From the NCBI GenBank assembly GCA_905214825.1, contig CAJMNV010000123.1, forward strand, positions 1-5,297: a DNA stretch of 5,297 bases, in the 5' to 3' direction. The translations under genes were made by a program, and so were the position numbers. Under the pieces are notes generated by a model, which had not been told where the DNA came from, searched no databases, and was given only the letters and a program-made list of their open reading frames with translations. Shown here in pieces: positions 1 through 5,297 of this stretch. The DNA is from an uncultured bacterium (GTDB lineage Bacteria > Bacillota > Clostridia > Lachnospirales > Anaerotignaceae). Positions within the stretch are counted from its first letter, which is position 1; each line of letters begins with the position of its first letter.

Positions 1-13
1 ATAAGGTAGTGTT

Positions 14-472
14 TTGCAACGCAAACCACAAATCGTTTTGATTTTATTTGGTTCCAATGATAGTGCATTACAAGAAGGAAACTATCGCACTCCCATAGAA
101 TACGAACAAAATATGGTACAAATCATACAACAAATTTTATCGCTTTCCACACATCATGCATTTGCATCAGGAAAAACAATTCCTATTTTGCTCACACCTC
201 CTTCTATGGTAGACACAGATTTTTATCCCTATACCACAAATACACGTTTGCAAGTATATGGCGATATTATCAAAAAGTTATCTGCAACTTATCATTTGCC
301 TTGTGTTGATTTTTTCGCAATATTACAGTCTATCACAGATACCGTGGCATATGAAGCATGTTTTCAATATGATGGCGTACATCTGAGTCAAAAAGGATAT
401 GCTCTATTATATCCATATCTGCAAGACAAAGTCTTATCCATATTACAACAAGACCCATTCTTTCAAAAATAA
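14..472 (+). CDS. SGNH/GDSL-type esterase (IAH1-like), C-terminal part; N-terminal block missing in frame
   Basis: The 152 residues match the second half of an SGNH hydrolase of the isoamyl-acetate esterase (IAH1) type, which hydrolyses small esters. Seen: block III LFGSNDSAL at residues 11-19, with the oxyanion-hole Asn15, and block V YDGVHLSQKGY at 119-129, carrying the Asp120 and His123 of the catalytic triad. The family normally has about 60-70 more residues upstream, with the nucleophilic serine (GDS block) and the block II glycine. Those are absent here, because the frame is closed by TAA at 2-4. The only start available is TTG at 14, six bases after a weak AAGG. Either a frameshift just outside or at the window edge separates it from its first part, or it is a decayed fragment. 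Family assignment is confident; whether it is functional is doubtful. It ends in TAA and is followed by a hairpin. Confidence 0.7.
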   Translation: MQRKPQIVLILFGSNDSALQEGNYRTPIEYEQNMVQIIQQILSLSTHHAFASGKTIPILLTPPSMVDTDFYPYTTNTRLQVYGDIIKKLSATYHLPCVDFFAILQSITDTVAYEACFQYDGVHLSQKGYALLYPYLQDKVLSILQQDPFFQK

Positions 473-498
473 ACCACTTCATATTTTTGACAAAACAA

Positions 499-542
499 TA
501 GAGAGGAAAATACTTTGCTTTTGCAAAGTATGCTCCTCTCTA
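499..542. terminator. Bidirectional-looking intrinsic terminator between convergent genes
   Basis: A long hairpin is seen. Outer 9-bp arms at 499-507 and 534-542 (TAGAGAGGA / TCCTCTCTA) are followed by a 3x3 internal loop, then perfect 8-bp inner arms at 511-518 and 523-530 (TACTTTGC / GCAAAGTA) around a TTTT loop. On the minus strand it is followed by TTGTTTTG, a fair U-tract; on the plus strand only by AAAATTTTA. It lies 26 bases after the esterase stop and about 95 bases after the chemoreceptor remnant's stop, so it probably ends transcription from both sides. Confidence 0.6.
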
Positions 543-635
543 AAATTTTATCCATCATCTTCTTTTCAAAATATGCTTTTCCAATTTGAATAAAAAACAA
601 TATTTTTCAGAAATCTATGTACTATTTTCTTCTTT

Positions 636-905
636 TTAGTATTTATCACTACTCATATTTTGCTTTGATATATCCACAGTTGGTACATATTCCGACACAG
701 TTGCATTTGCATATTCCATTTTTGGCATAGATTGTGCCCTAGGTGCATCATATGTTGCATTGTTATCTTCCCACTGGAATTTTGACAACAATTCTTTCAA
801 AACTTGTGCTTGTCCAGAAAGTTCTTCGCTGGATGCCGCCCCTTCTTCTGATGTTGCTGATGTTGTTTGTACAACGCCTGCAATCTGGTCAATACCAATA
901 TGAAT
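636..905 (-). pseudogene. Detached C-terminal remainder of the chemoreceptor gene (after in-frame TAA)
   Basis: Reading on from the TAA at 906-908 in the same frame gives 89 sense codons and then TAA at 636-638. The peptide starts IHIGIDQIAGVVQTTSATSE and continues EGAASSEELSGQAQVLKELLS, the standard end of an MCP signalling domain. It includes the second methylation helix (SATSEEGAASSEELS) and is followed by a tail of roughly 45 residues ending MSSDKY. No CheR-tethering NWETF-like pentapeptide ends the tail. No start codon with a ribosome binding site is evident at its head, so it is unlikely to be translated on its own. The join with the preceding gene is exact: relatives read AVAQINIGIDQI, and here the Gln codon position is TAA. 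Frame and homology are intact, so this is one gene broken by a single base. Confidence 0.82.
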
Positions 906-2444
906 TTATGCTACGGCATTTGCCTGTGTTGATGCCTCTTCTGCAATACGATTGATACTTTCTGCCACCATATGGATATTATCAATTACTTCTTTTAATG
1001 ATGTTGCTGTTTTGTCTGTAATTTCTTTTCCTCGTTCCACAGAATGTAAAGAGCGTTCAATCAAAGCAGATGTACTTTTTGAAGCTTCTGCTGATTTATT
1101 TGCCAAATTCCGCACTTCATCTGCTACCACAGCAAACCCTTTGCCTGCCGCACCTGCTCTTGCCGCTTCTACCGCCGCATTCAAAGACAAAATATTTGTC
1201 TGGAATGCAATATCTTCAATTGTTTTTACAATTTTACTAATTTCCATGGAGTTTTCACTAATATCTGACATTGCTGCTAACATCTGTTGCATATTTTTAT
1301 TGCTTTCGTCTGCTTCTTTTTGTATATGTAACGTATCTTTGTTAGAACGTTCTGATATTTTTGCTGTACTTTCAATCTGTCTTGACACTTCATTTATAGA
1401 AGCAGCCAACTCTTCCACAGAGGAAGCCTGTTCCGTTGCACCTTGTGCCAAATTTTGTGCCCCACAAGAAACTTGCTCACTGCTTGAAGCAACTTGTTCT
1501 GCCACTTCATAAATTTGAGAAAATGTATCACTCAATCTCACTTTAATTTGTTCCATAGCTTTTAACAAAACTGTGAAATCGTTGATATACATTTTTTCGT
1601 TCATACTTTTTATTTTGAAGTTACCATTTGACATTTCTTCCATCATATGTATTTGGTCTTTCATCAAGAAAGAAATGCCTTCTAAAAATGTTCGCATAGA
1701 GTTTGCCACATTACCAAATTCATCTTTGGACTCATATGTCACATTTACATCTAATCTCCCTTGTGATGCTAAAACAAGTGTTTCTTCAATTTCTTTCAAA
1801 GGTACCAATATTGCCTTTGTCATTTTCCTTCTCATTATTCTGACAACCAGTGTACCAATCACCAAATAAGCAACCATAATAATATACAATGTTGTTTTCC
1901 AATTCATCACATATTCATATCGTTGCACACTGTTTTCTTCCAAATTCTGTGCCATTTTTGCTAACAATACACCAGCTTTATCTGTTTTTTCACTGTATTG
2001 TTCCAAAACCACTATCGATTTTTGATAAGACGCCTCTGAATTATCTGACAATAATTTTTCAATATTATCCCTGTCTTTTGCAGCATCTGCAATTGCATTT
2101 TTGTATTCTAAAACAACTGTCTTATCTCCTCTATATTCTGCCTCAAACCAACTTAAAACTTTATTTGCACTTTCTGCATATTCTTTTGCTTTTGACAAAA
2201 ATTTATTTTTTTCTTCATCTGTATTTGCACTCACAGCCAATGCAACATTTTTCACTGCCAAATTCATTTGCAAACGCAAATTGTATAAATTGGATTCGCC
2301 CTGATAGTTTTCCGCATAGAAATTTTGGTATTGTTTTACGATACTTCCTACCCCCGCAAAAGACAAACACACCAAAGTCAAAATAACAACTAATAATGTT
2401 CCAAATGAAAACAACACTTTTTTTGCCACTTTCCAATTTTTCAT
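906..2444 (-). CDS. Methyl-accepting chemotaxis protein, truncated by a premature stop
   Basis: Membrane chemoreceptor that signals to CheA/CheW. The order is a short cytoplasmic N-terminus, TM1 about residues 10-33, an extracytoplasmic helical sensor about 37-182 (four-helix-bundle type by appearance), and TM2 about 184-204. A HAMP domain follows about 204-257, with PLKEIEE and DEFGNVANSM, then a second HAMP-like segment about 262-305 (MSNGNFKIKS). The signalling hairpin runs from about 317, with its tip at 411-447 (FQTNILSLNAAVEAARAG, then GKGFAVVADEVRNLA). The first methylation helix (GATEQASSVEELAASINEV) is present. Translation stops after ANAVA at a TAA (906-908) where the family has CAA/Gln. 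The returning helix is therefore about 30 residues short and lacks the second methylation helix. Start: ATG at 2444 lies 9 bases after AAGGAG; the ATG at 2453 abuts that site and is unlikely. If translated, this 512-residue protein probably adapts poorly or signals abnormally. The full gene would encode about 602 codons. Confidence 0.85.
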   Translation of the reverse strand: MKNWKVAKKVLFSFGTLLVVILTLVCLSFAGVGSIVKQYQNFYAENYQGESNLYNLRLQMNLAVKNVALAVSANTDEEKNKFLSKAKEYAESANKVLSWFEAEYRGDKTVVLEYKNAIADAAKDRDNIEKLLSDNSEASYQKSIVVLEQYSEKTDKAGVLLAKMAQNLEENSVQRYEYVMNWKTTLYIIMVAYLVIGTLVVRIMRRKMTKAILVPLKEIEETLVLASQGRLDVNVTYESKDEFGNVANSMRTFLEGISFLMKDQIHMMEEMSNGNFKIKSMNEKMYINDFTVLLKAMEQIKVRLSDTFSQIYEVAEQVASSSEQVSCGAQNLAQGATEQASSVEELAASINEVSRQIESTAKISERSNKDTLHIQKEADESNKNMQQMLAAMSDISENSMEISKIVKTIEDIAFQTNILSLNAAVEAARAGAAGKGFAVVADEVRNLANKSAEASKSTSALIERSLHSVERGKEITDKTATSLKEVIDNIHMVAESINRIAEEASTQANAVA

Positions 2445-2453
2445 GTTTCTCAT

Positions 2454-2459
2454 CTCCTT
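2454..2459 (-). promoter_or_regulatory. Ribosome binding site deciding the chemoreceptor start
   Basis: AAGGAG on the minus strand touches the ATG at 2453-2451 with no spacer but lies 9 bases before the ATG at 2444-2442. Normal spacing favours the inner ATG, giving an N-terminus of MKNWKVAKK rather than MRNMKNWK. Confidence 0.75.
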
Positions 2460-2612
2460 ATTCCTTTATTGTCATTTCATTCACTTTCTTTATGTAATTT
2501 TTATGAAAATTCCCATTTTGTACATTCTATTTTTTCATATAAAAAATATCTTCCCCTATCCTTATTTCTTTTTCTTCCTCCTTTTTATAAATATTTTATT
2601 TGTATTCTTCAT

Positions 2613-2670
2613 AAAAAAACAATGATAAAAGGTCTGAGTCTAGAAAAAATCCTTTCACCTTCCATCATTG
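2613..2670 (-). terminator. Strong intrinsic terminator upstream of the chemoreceptor
   Basis: On the minus strand CAATGATGGAAGGT (2670-2657) pairs with ACCTTTTATCATTG (2633-2620) as a 14-bp stem with two G-U pairs and a 23-base loop. Seven T residues (2619-2613) follow directly. On the plus strand the two wobble pairs become A-C mismatches and no T run follows. The structure therefore points to minus-strand RNA. It lies over 250 bases past the ABC operon stop and 170 bases before the chemoreceptor start, so it terminates neither gene and must serve a transcript of its own or act as an attenuator. Confidence 0.72.
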
Positions 2671-2774
2671 TAAATTAAAATCATACATATCTTTTCCCAA
2701 TACCTATTGAAGAAGAATCCCTCATAATTTTTTATTTTTCATAAAATAGAACCACATAAAATGACAAATTTCTC
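2613..2774 (-). ncRNA. Candidate small RNA or cis-regulatory leader (about 162 nt)
   Basis: Defined by a near-consensus promoter (2781-2809), a predicted first base near 2774 (a G in the RNA), and an intrinsic terminator ending in seven T at 2613. Between them, small hairpins can be drawn: TATTTT-ATGA-AAAATA (2748-2733), and TTCAAT-AGGT-ATTGGG (2711-2696) with two G-U pairs. I do not recognise a known RNA family; c-di-GMP, T-box, SAM and 6S hallmarks are not apparent. It could be an independent small RNA, or a leader whose terminator controls the chemoreceptor 170 bases further on. Very short open frames inside lack ribosome binding sites. The boundaries are inferred from signals only. Confidence 0.45.
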
Positions 2775-2780
2775 AATTTT

Positions 2781-2809
2781 ATTATCCCACTTTGTATATT
2801 TTCTGTCAA
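2781..2809 (-). promoter_or_regulatory. Near-consensus sigma-A promoter with extended -10
   Basis: On the minus strand TTGACA (2809-2804, perfect -35) is followed by a 17-base spacer and GATAAT (2786-2781, 5 of 6 to TATAAT). The spacer ends in TGG, giving the TGn extended -10 element. Optimal spacing and both boxes make this the best promoter in the window. It points away from the ABC operon toward the chemoreceptor, with a terminator 110 bases downstream of the expected start. Confidence 0.75.
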
Positions 2810-2863
2810 GATACTTTGTTGTGTGATATTATATTAAAAATTAAAAAATTTTTATAAAATTTT

Positions 2864-2911
2864 ACAAAGAAAAAACATCATTATTTTAAAAAAATGATGT
2901 TTTTTCTTTGT
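2864..2911 (-). terminator. Terminator of the ABC operon
   Basis: A perfect 19-bp inverted repeat (2864-2882 and 2893-2911, ACAAAGAAAAAACATCATT and its complement) with a 10-base loop begins 9 bases after the ATPase stop codon. In minus-strand RNA the descending arm holds a T6 run and T-rich sequence follows the stem (AAAATTTTATAAAAATTTTTT). The stem is unusually AT-rich, but position and symmetry fit an intrinsic terminator. Confidence 0.7.
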
Positions 2912-2920
2912 TGTCTTACA

Positions 2921-3694
2921 TCAATTTCCACATTCAATACTAATTTCTGTAAATATATCTAAAATATCTTGTATATCTGTTTTATCTTTCTCTTCACCAG
3001 CTTTATCCATCACAATGCCGCCTTTATCCATCATAATCAATCTTGTACCATATTCCACAGCATAACGTAAATTATGTGTGACCATCATCGCTGTCAATTT
3101 CTTTTCTTCCACAACTTTATGTGTCAATTCCATAATAATTTCTGCTGTTTTTGGGTCTAATGCAGCTGTATGTTCATCTAATATCAAAAACTCAATAGGG
3201 GTCAATGTAGACATCACCAATGAAGCAGCTTGTCGTTGTCCGCCTGACAACGCTCCCAATTTGACATGCATTTTATTTTCCAGCCCCAACCCCAATATAG
3301 AAAGCTGTTCTTTGTAATAATTTTCTCTTGCTTTGTTGACACCTCTACCCAAACCAAATAGCTTACCTTTTTGGTCTGCCAAAGACATATTTTCCAACAT
3401 TGTCAAATTTGGACAAGTTCCCGTAGAAGGATTTTGATATACTCTACCAATGGTACGATACCTTTGAAACTCTTTCATTTTAGAAATATCTTTCCCACCA
3501 ATCAAAACTTTTCCACCTTCTATGGGAATACTCCCGCAAATGATATTCAACATAGATGTTTTACCACTGCCGTTACTCCCCACAATCGACACAAATTCGC
3601 CTTGTTTCACGCTAAGATTAAAGTCATCAAACAGACACATTTCCGTCACTGTCCCCGGATTATACACTTTATGAATATGTTGCAATTCAAGCAT
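2921..3694 (-). CDS. ABC transporter ATP-binding protein (TrpZ-like, amino-acid-type importer)
   Basis: Cytoplasmic ATPase that powers the importer formed with the two upstream genes. The 257 residues show a complete nucleotide-binding domain: Walker A GSNGSGKTS (39-47), Q-loop Gln87 in RVYQNPS, signature LSGGQ (149-153), Walker B FLILDE (169-174) with catalytic Glu174, D-loop region AALD (177-180) and switch His207 in MVTHN. A region TGTCPNLTMLENMSLA after the Q-loop matches what I recall of ATPases paired with ABC_sub_bind proteins. All catalytic residues are intact and the length is normal. Start: ATG at 3694, 9 bases after AAGGAG; an earlier ATG at 3739 would add 15 residues lying inside the permease gene and before that site. 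It overlaps the permease stop by 8 bases (ATGCTTGA), suggesting translational coupling. A terminator follows at once. Confidence 0.93.
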   Translation of the reverse strand: MLELQHIHKVYNPGTVTEMCLFDDFNLSVKQGEFVSIVGSNGSGKTSMLNIICGSIPIEGGKVLIGGKDISKMKEFQRYRTIGRVYQNPSTGTCPNLTMLENMSLADQKGKLFGLGRGVNKARENYYKEQLSILGLGLENKMHVKLGALSGGQRQAASLVMSTLTPIEFLILDEHTAALDPKTAEIIMELTHKVVEEKKLTAMMVTHNLRYAVEYGTRLIMMDKGGIVMDKAGEEKDKTDIQDILDIFTEISIECGN

Positions 3695-4568
3695 ATTCCA
3701 CAGCTCCTTTCTGTCTGTTCCCCAACACCAATACCACAAGAAACAGTACTGCTGTCACCAATTTCAGCAAATTTGCAGGCAGCCCCATACTGATTGCAAT
3801 TTGTATACATATTTTATACAACACACTGCCAATCAGCACCACTGTTGTTGCTTTAAAAAAGCTCAGTTTACGGAATAATGTCGTACCAATGATAACTGTT
3901 GCCAAACCAAAAACCACTTGCCCCGTACCCATCGTACTAGAAAATGCTCTTTGTTCTTGACACACCACAGCACCACACAATGCTACCAAAGCATTTGCAA
4001 TCACAAGCCCTTGTATTTTTACAATCCCTTTATCTTTTGCCAATGTTGTCACCAATGCGGCGTTGTCACCCACTGCTCTCAAAAGTAAACCATTTTTTGT
4101 TTTCAAATACCAATCCAATGCCAATTTCACCAAAACCGCCAATATCAAAGACACAATAAATTTGCGGTACATCAAAGGCATATCACCCATTTTTACTATG
4201 GAAAATATCGTATCCACACTACGTTCCACAGCCAAATTGGAACCTGCAATTTGCAAATTGATGGAAAACAATCCTGTCATGGTAATGATACCTGCCAAAA
4301 GGTCACGCACACCCAATTTAACATGTATCACGCCTGTCACAAACCCTGCCAAAGCCCCCACAAGTAGTGCTACCAACAATGTCACAAAAGGATTTATGCC
4401 TTGCAGCAACAAAACCGCTGTCACAGCCGCACCAAGCGGAAAACTACCATCTACTGTCAAATCCGGAAAATCCAATATTTTATATGTAATATATACGCCA
4501 TATGACAACAAGGCATATACAAAGCCTTGTGTCAATGTGCTGATACATAAATCCAATAAGGTATTCAT
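3687..4568 (-). CDS. ABC transporter permease (BPD_transp_2 family, TrpY-like)
   Basis: Integral membrane subunit forming the translocation path of the importer. The 293 residues are mostly hydrophobic, with about eight likely membrane spans: roughly 11-29, 41-56, 59-82, 90-108, 137-152, 183-203, 214-230 and 239-283 (the last perhaps two). The N-terminal PDLTVDGSFPLGAAV (35-49) and the cytoplasmic loop LRAVGDNAALVTTLAKDKG (163-181), probably the ATPase contact, are typical of permeases found beside ABC_sub_bind proteins. Length is normal and the frame is intact. Start: ATG at 4568 preceded by GGAAGG at 9 bases; the site lies in the 20-base gap after the binding-protein stop. Its end overlaps the ATPase start by 8 bases. 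Substrate is not readable from the permease; tryptophan or tyrosine is the family precedent. Confidence 0.92.
   Translation of the reverse strand: MNTLLDLCISTLTQGFVYALLSYGVYITYKILDFPDLTVDGSFPLGAAVTAVLLLQGINPFVTLLVALLVGALAGFVTGVIHVKLGVRDLLAGIITMTGLFSINLQIAGSNLAVERSVDTIFSIVKMGDMPLMYRKFIVSLILAVLVKLALDWYLKTKNGLLLRAVGDNAALVTTLAKDKGIVKIQGLVIANALVALCGAVVCQEQRAFSSTMGTGQVVFGLATVIIGTTLFRKLSFFKATTVVLIGSVLYKICIQIAISMGLPANLLKLVTAVLFLVVLVLGNRQKGAVEYA
3704..3709 (-). promoter_or_regulatory. Ribosome binding site deciding the ATPase start
   Basis: AAGGAG on the minus strand lies inside the last permease codons, 9 bases before the ATG at 3694. It supports that start over the ATG at 3739. Confidence 0.8.
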
Positions 4569-4588
4569 ATCAAAAATCCTTCCTATTT

Positions 4589-5297
4589 TTATTCTGCTGT
4601 TTCTTTTGTTACATCAATCGATTCTACCATCATTGTATCAGAAATCGTAATATCCAAATTTGCCAATGCCTCTGTATTGATATATCTTTTGAAATCTGTA
4701 ATGGTTTCATAAGGCATATCATCTGCCGTTGCTTCCCCTTTGAGTATTTTTGCTGCCATAGCACCTGTTTGTTTCCCCAAAGAAACATATTCAATACCAG
4801 CAGAAGCCACACAACCCAATTTTACTTGTTCAATTTCACTTCCATAAACTGGAATATTTGCAGCATTTGTTTTTTCCAATATAGATGGCAACACCCCTAC
4901 TACATTATTATCTGTCAAATTTGTAAAACAATCCACCTTTTTGCTAATCAATGTATCTGCTGCCTGTACAACTTCTGATTGTTGTGTCACACCCAAAGCC
5001 TCAATCGTAAAACCATATTGTTCTGCTTTTTCTTGATACTCTTTCACAGCAGAAACAGAGTTTGATTCACTTGTTGTATATAATATACCGATTGTTTTTG
5101 CATTTGGTTGTAATTCACGAATAAACTGCATCTGCCCATCGATTGGCAACTTGTCGCTTGTGCCTGTAATATTGGGTGCATTATTCAATTTTGCTTCCAC
5201 AGGGTCAGTAATTGCTGTGTAAATGACGGGGATATTTTTATCTTCTGCTGCCGCATAACAAGCGGTTGCAGATGGTGTTGCAATTGCACACATTAAA
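4589..5297 (-). CDS. ABC transporter substrate-binding protein (ABC_sub_bind/TrpX-like), 5' end beyond window
   Basis: Extracytoplasmic solute-binding subunit of the importer; in Gram-positives normally a lipoprotein. Some 235 residues are visible, and the frame stays open to the window edge (a Leu codon precedes the first visible Met at 5293). Roughly 90-100 residues, including the signal peptide and lipobox, therefore lie outside. Family features: CAIATPSATACYAAA, then IPVIYTAITDPVEAKL, NITGTSDKLPI, PNAKTIGILYTTSESNS, the hinge-proximal VDCFTNLTDNNVVGVLPS, IPVYGSEIEQVKLG and GIEYVSLGKQTGAMAAKILK. These follow the order seen in TrpX-type periplasmic-binding-fold proteins. Known members bind tryptophan or tyrosine; the ligand here is inferred at best. 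The gene is first among those visible in the operon, ends in TAA and is followed by the permease after 20 bases. The promoter lies outside the window. Confidence 0.9.
   Translation of the reverse strand, partial: LMCAIATPSATACYAAAEDKNIPVIYTAITDPVEAKLNNAPNITGTSDKLPIDGQMQFIRELQPNAKTIGILYTTSESNSVSAVKEYQEKAEQYGFTIEALGVTQQSEVVQAADTLISKKVDCFTNLTDNNVVGVLPSILEKTNAANIPVYGSEIEQVKLGCVASAGIEYVSLGKQTGAMAAKILKGEATADDMPYETITDFKRYINTEALANLDITISDTMMVESIDVTKETAE

Larger units (their letters stand above)
2445..2920. other. Gene-free, very AT-rich interval with regulatory structure
   Basis: No open frame here has a plausible start, binding site and family likeness. Reading on the minus strand, the interval contains in order the ABC operon terminator (2864-2911), a strong promoter (2781-2809), about 160 bases likely transcribed, and a strong terminator (2613-2670). 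About 165 bases of chemoreceptor leader follow (2445-2612). That leader has only weak promoter candidates. One is a sigma-D-like match: AAAA, 15 bases, GAAGATAT (2546-2572), 6 of 8 against GCCGATAT. The other is a TTGTTT / 18 bases / TAAAAT pair overlapping the terminator. Neither is convincing alone. Confidence 0.6.

Noticed and set aside
399..593. Plus-strand 64-codon frame across the esterase end and hairpin
   Set aside because: It overlaps the esterase in another frame, runs through the terminator hairpin and has no binding site or family likeness.
906..908. Recoding of TAA as glutamine
   Set aside because: The esterase, the MCP remainder and the binding-protein gene all end in TAA, and CAA is used freely for Gln, so a standard stop is the simple reading.
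743..955. Plus-strand 70-codon frame over the MCP stop
   Set aside because: Antisense to the MCP remainder, Leu/Met-rich and low-complexity, with no ribosome binding site; the minus-strand reading gives a recognised MCP end.
952..1512. Long plus-strand open frame of 186 codons
   Set aside because: It lies antisense to the MCP signalling domain, which has unmistakable family motifs; no binding site or protein-like composition supports it.
2577..2582. Perfect AGGAGG on the minus strand in the MCP leader
   Set aside because: No ATG, GTG or TTG follows at usable distance, so it does not start a gene; probably chance in purine-rich sequence.
2613..2757. Tiny minus-strand frames in the orphan RNA (MWFYFMKNKKL, MRDSSSIGIGKRYV, MMEGERIFSRLRPFIIVFL)
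   Set aside because: None has a ribosome binding site, and the last runs through the terminator stem. A toxin-like or leader peptide cannot be excluded but is not supported.
3695..3739. Upstream ATG extending the ATPase by 15 residues
   Set aside because: The added peptide MWYWCWGTDRKELWN is unlike the family, lies within the permease gene and ignores the well-placed AAGGAG before the ATG at 3694.
4063..4650. Plus-strand open frame of 195 codons
   Set aside because: Antisense to the permease and the end of the binding-protein gene, both clear family members; long antisense frames are expected there by chance.

Overview
The window is a stretch of AT-rich chromosome that looks like a low-GC Gram-positive anaerobe of the Clostridia, perhaps Lachnospiraceae. 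The supporting signs are strong AAGGAG ribosome binding sites, A/T-rich codon choice, intrinsic terminators with T runs, a clostridial-style chemoreceptor and a Firmicutes-type amino-acid ABC cassette. The taxon is inferred from general character, not from a marker gene.

Layout. (1) At 14-472 on the plus strand is the C-terminal two thirds of an SGNH/GDSL esterase of the IAH1 type. Its frame is closed by a TAA at 2-4, so the block carrying the catalytic serine is not joined to it in frame. (2) A hairpin at 499-542 separates it from the convergent genes. (3) From 2444 down to 636 on the minus strand lies a methyl-accepting chemotaxis protein (MCP) gene. A TAA at 906-908, where relatives carry a glutamine codon, splits it into a 512-residue open frame and an intact 89-codon C-terminal remainder in the same frame. 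(4) The 476-base gap 2445-2920 has no convincing gene. It does hold a near-consensus minus-strand promoter (2781-2809), about 160 bases of transcribed sequence and a strong minus-strand terminator (2613-2670), which together suggest a small RNA or a leader/attenuator for the chemoreceptor. It also holds the terminator of the ABC operon (2864-2911). (5) From 5297 down to 2921 on the minus strand is a three-gene ABC importer operon: a substrate-binding protein (5' end outside the window), a permease and an ATPase. The architecture is that of the TrpXYZ-like family (ABC_sub_bind / BPD_transp_2).

How the genes work together. The three ABC genes are tightly packed (20-base gap, then an 8-base overlap) and should form one uptake system, most likely for an aromatic amino acid or a related small solute; the substrate is not proven by the sequence. 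The chemoreceptor lies downstream on the same strand, but two terminators and a separate promoter lie between, so it is probably a separate unit. The observations most worth checking are the nonsense codon in the chemoreceptor and the orphan promoter-to-terminator transcript upstream of it. No mobile element, CRISPR array, tRNA or rRNA was seen.
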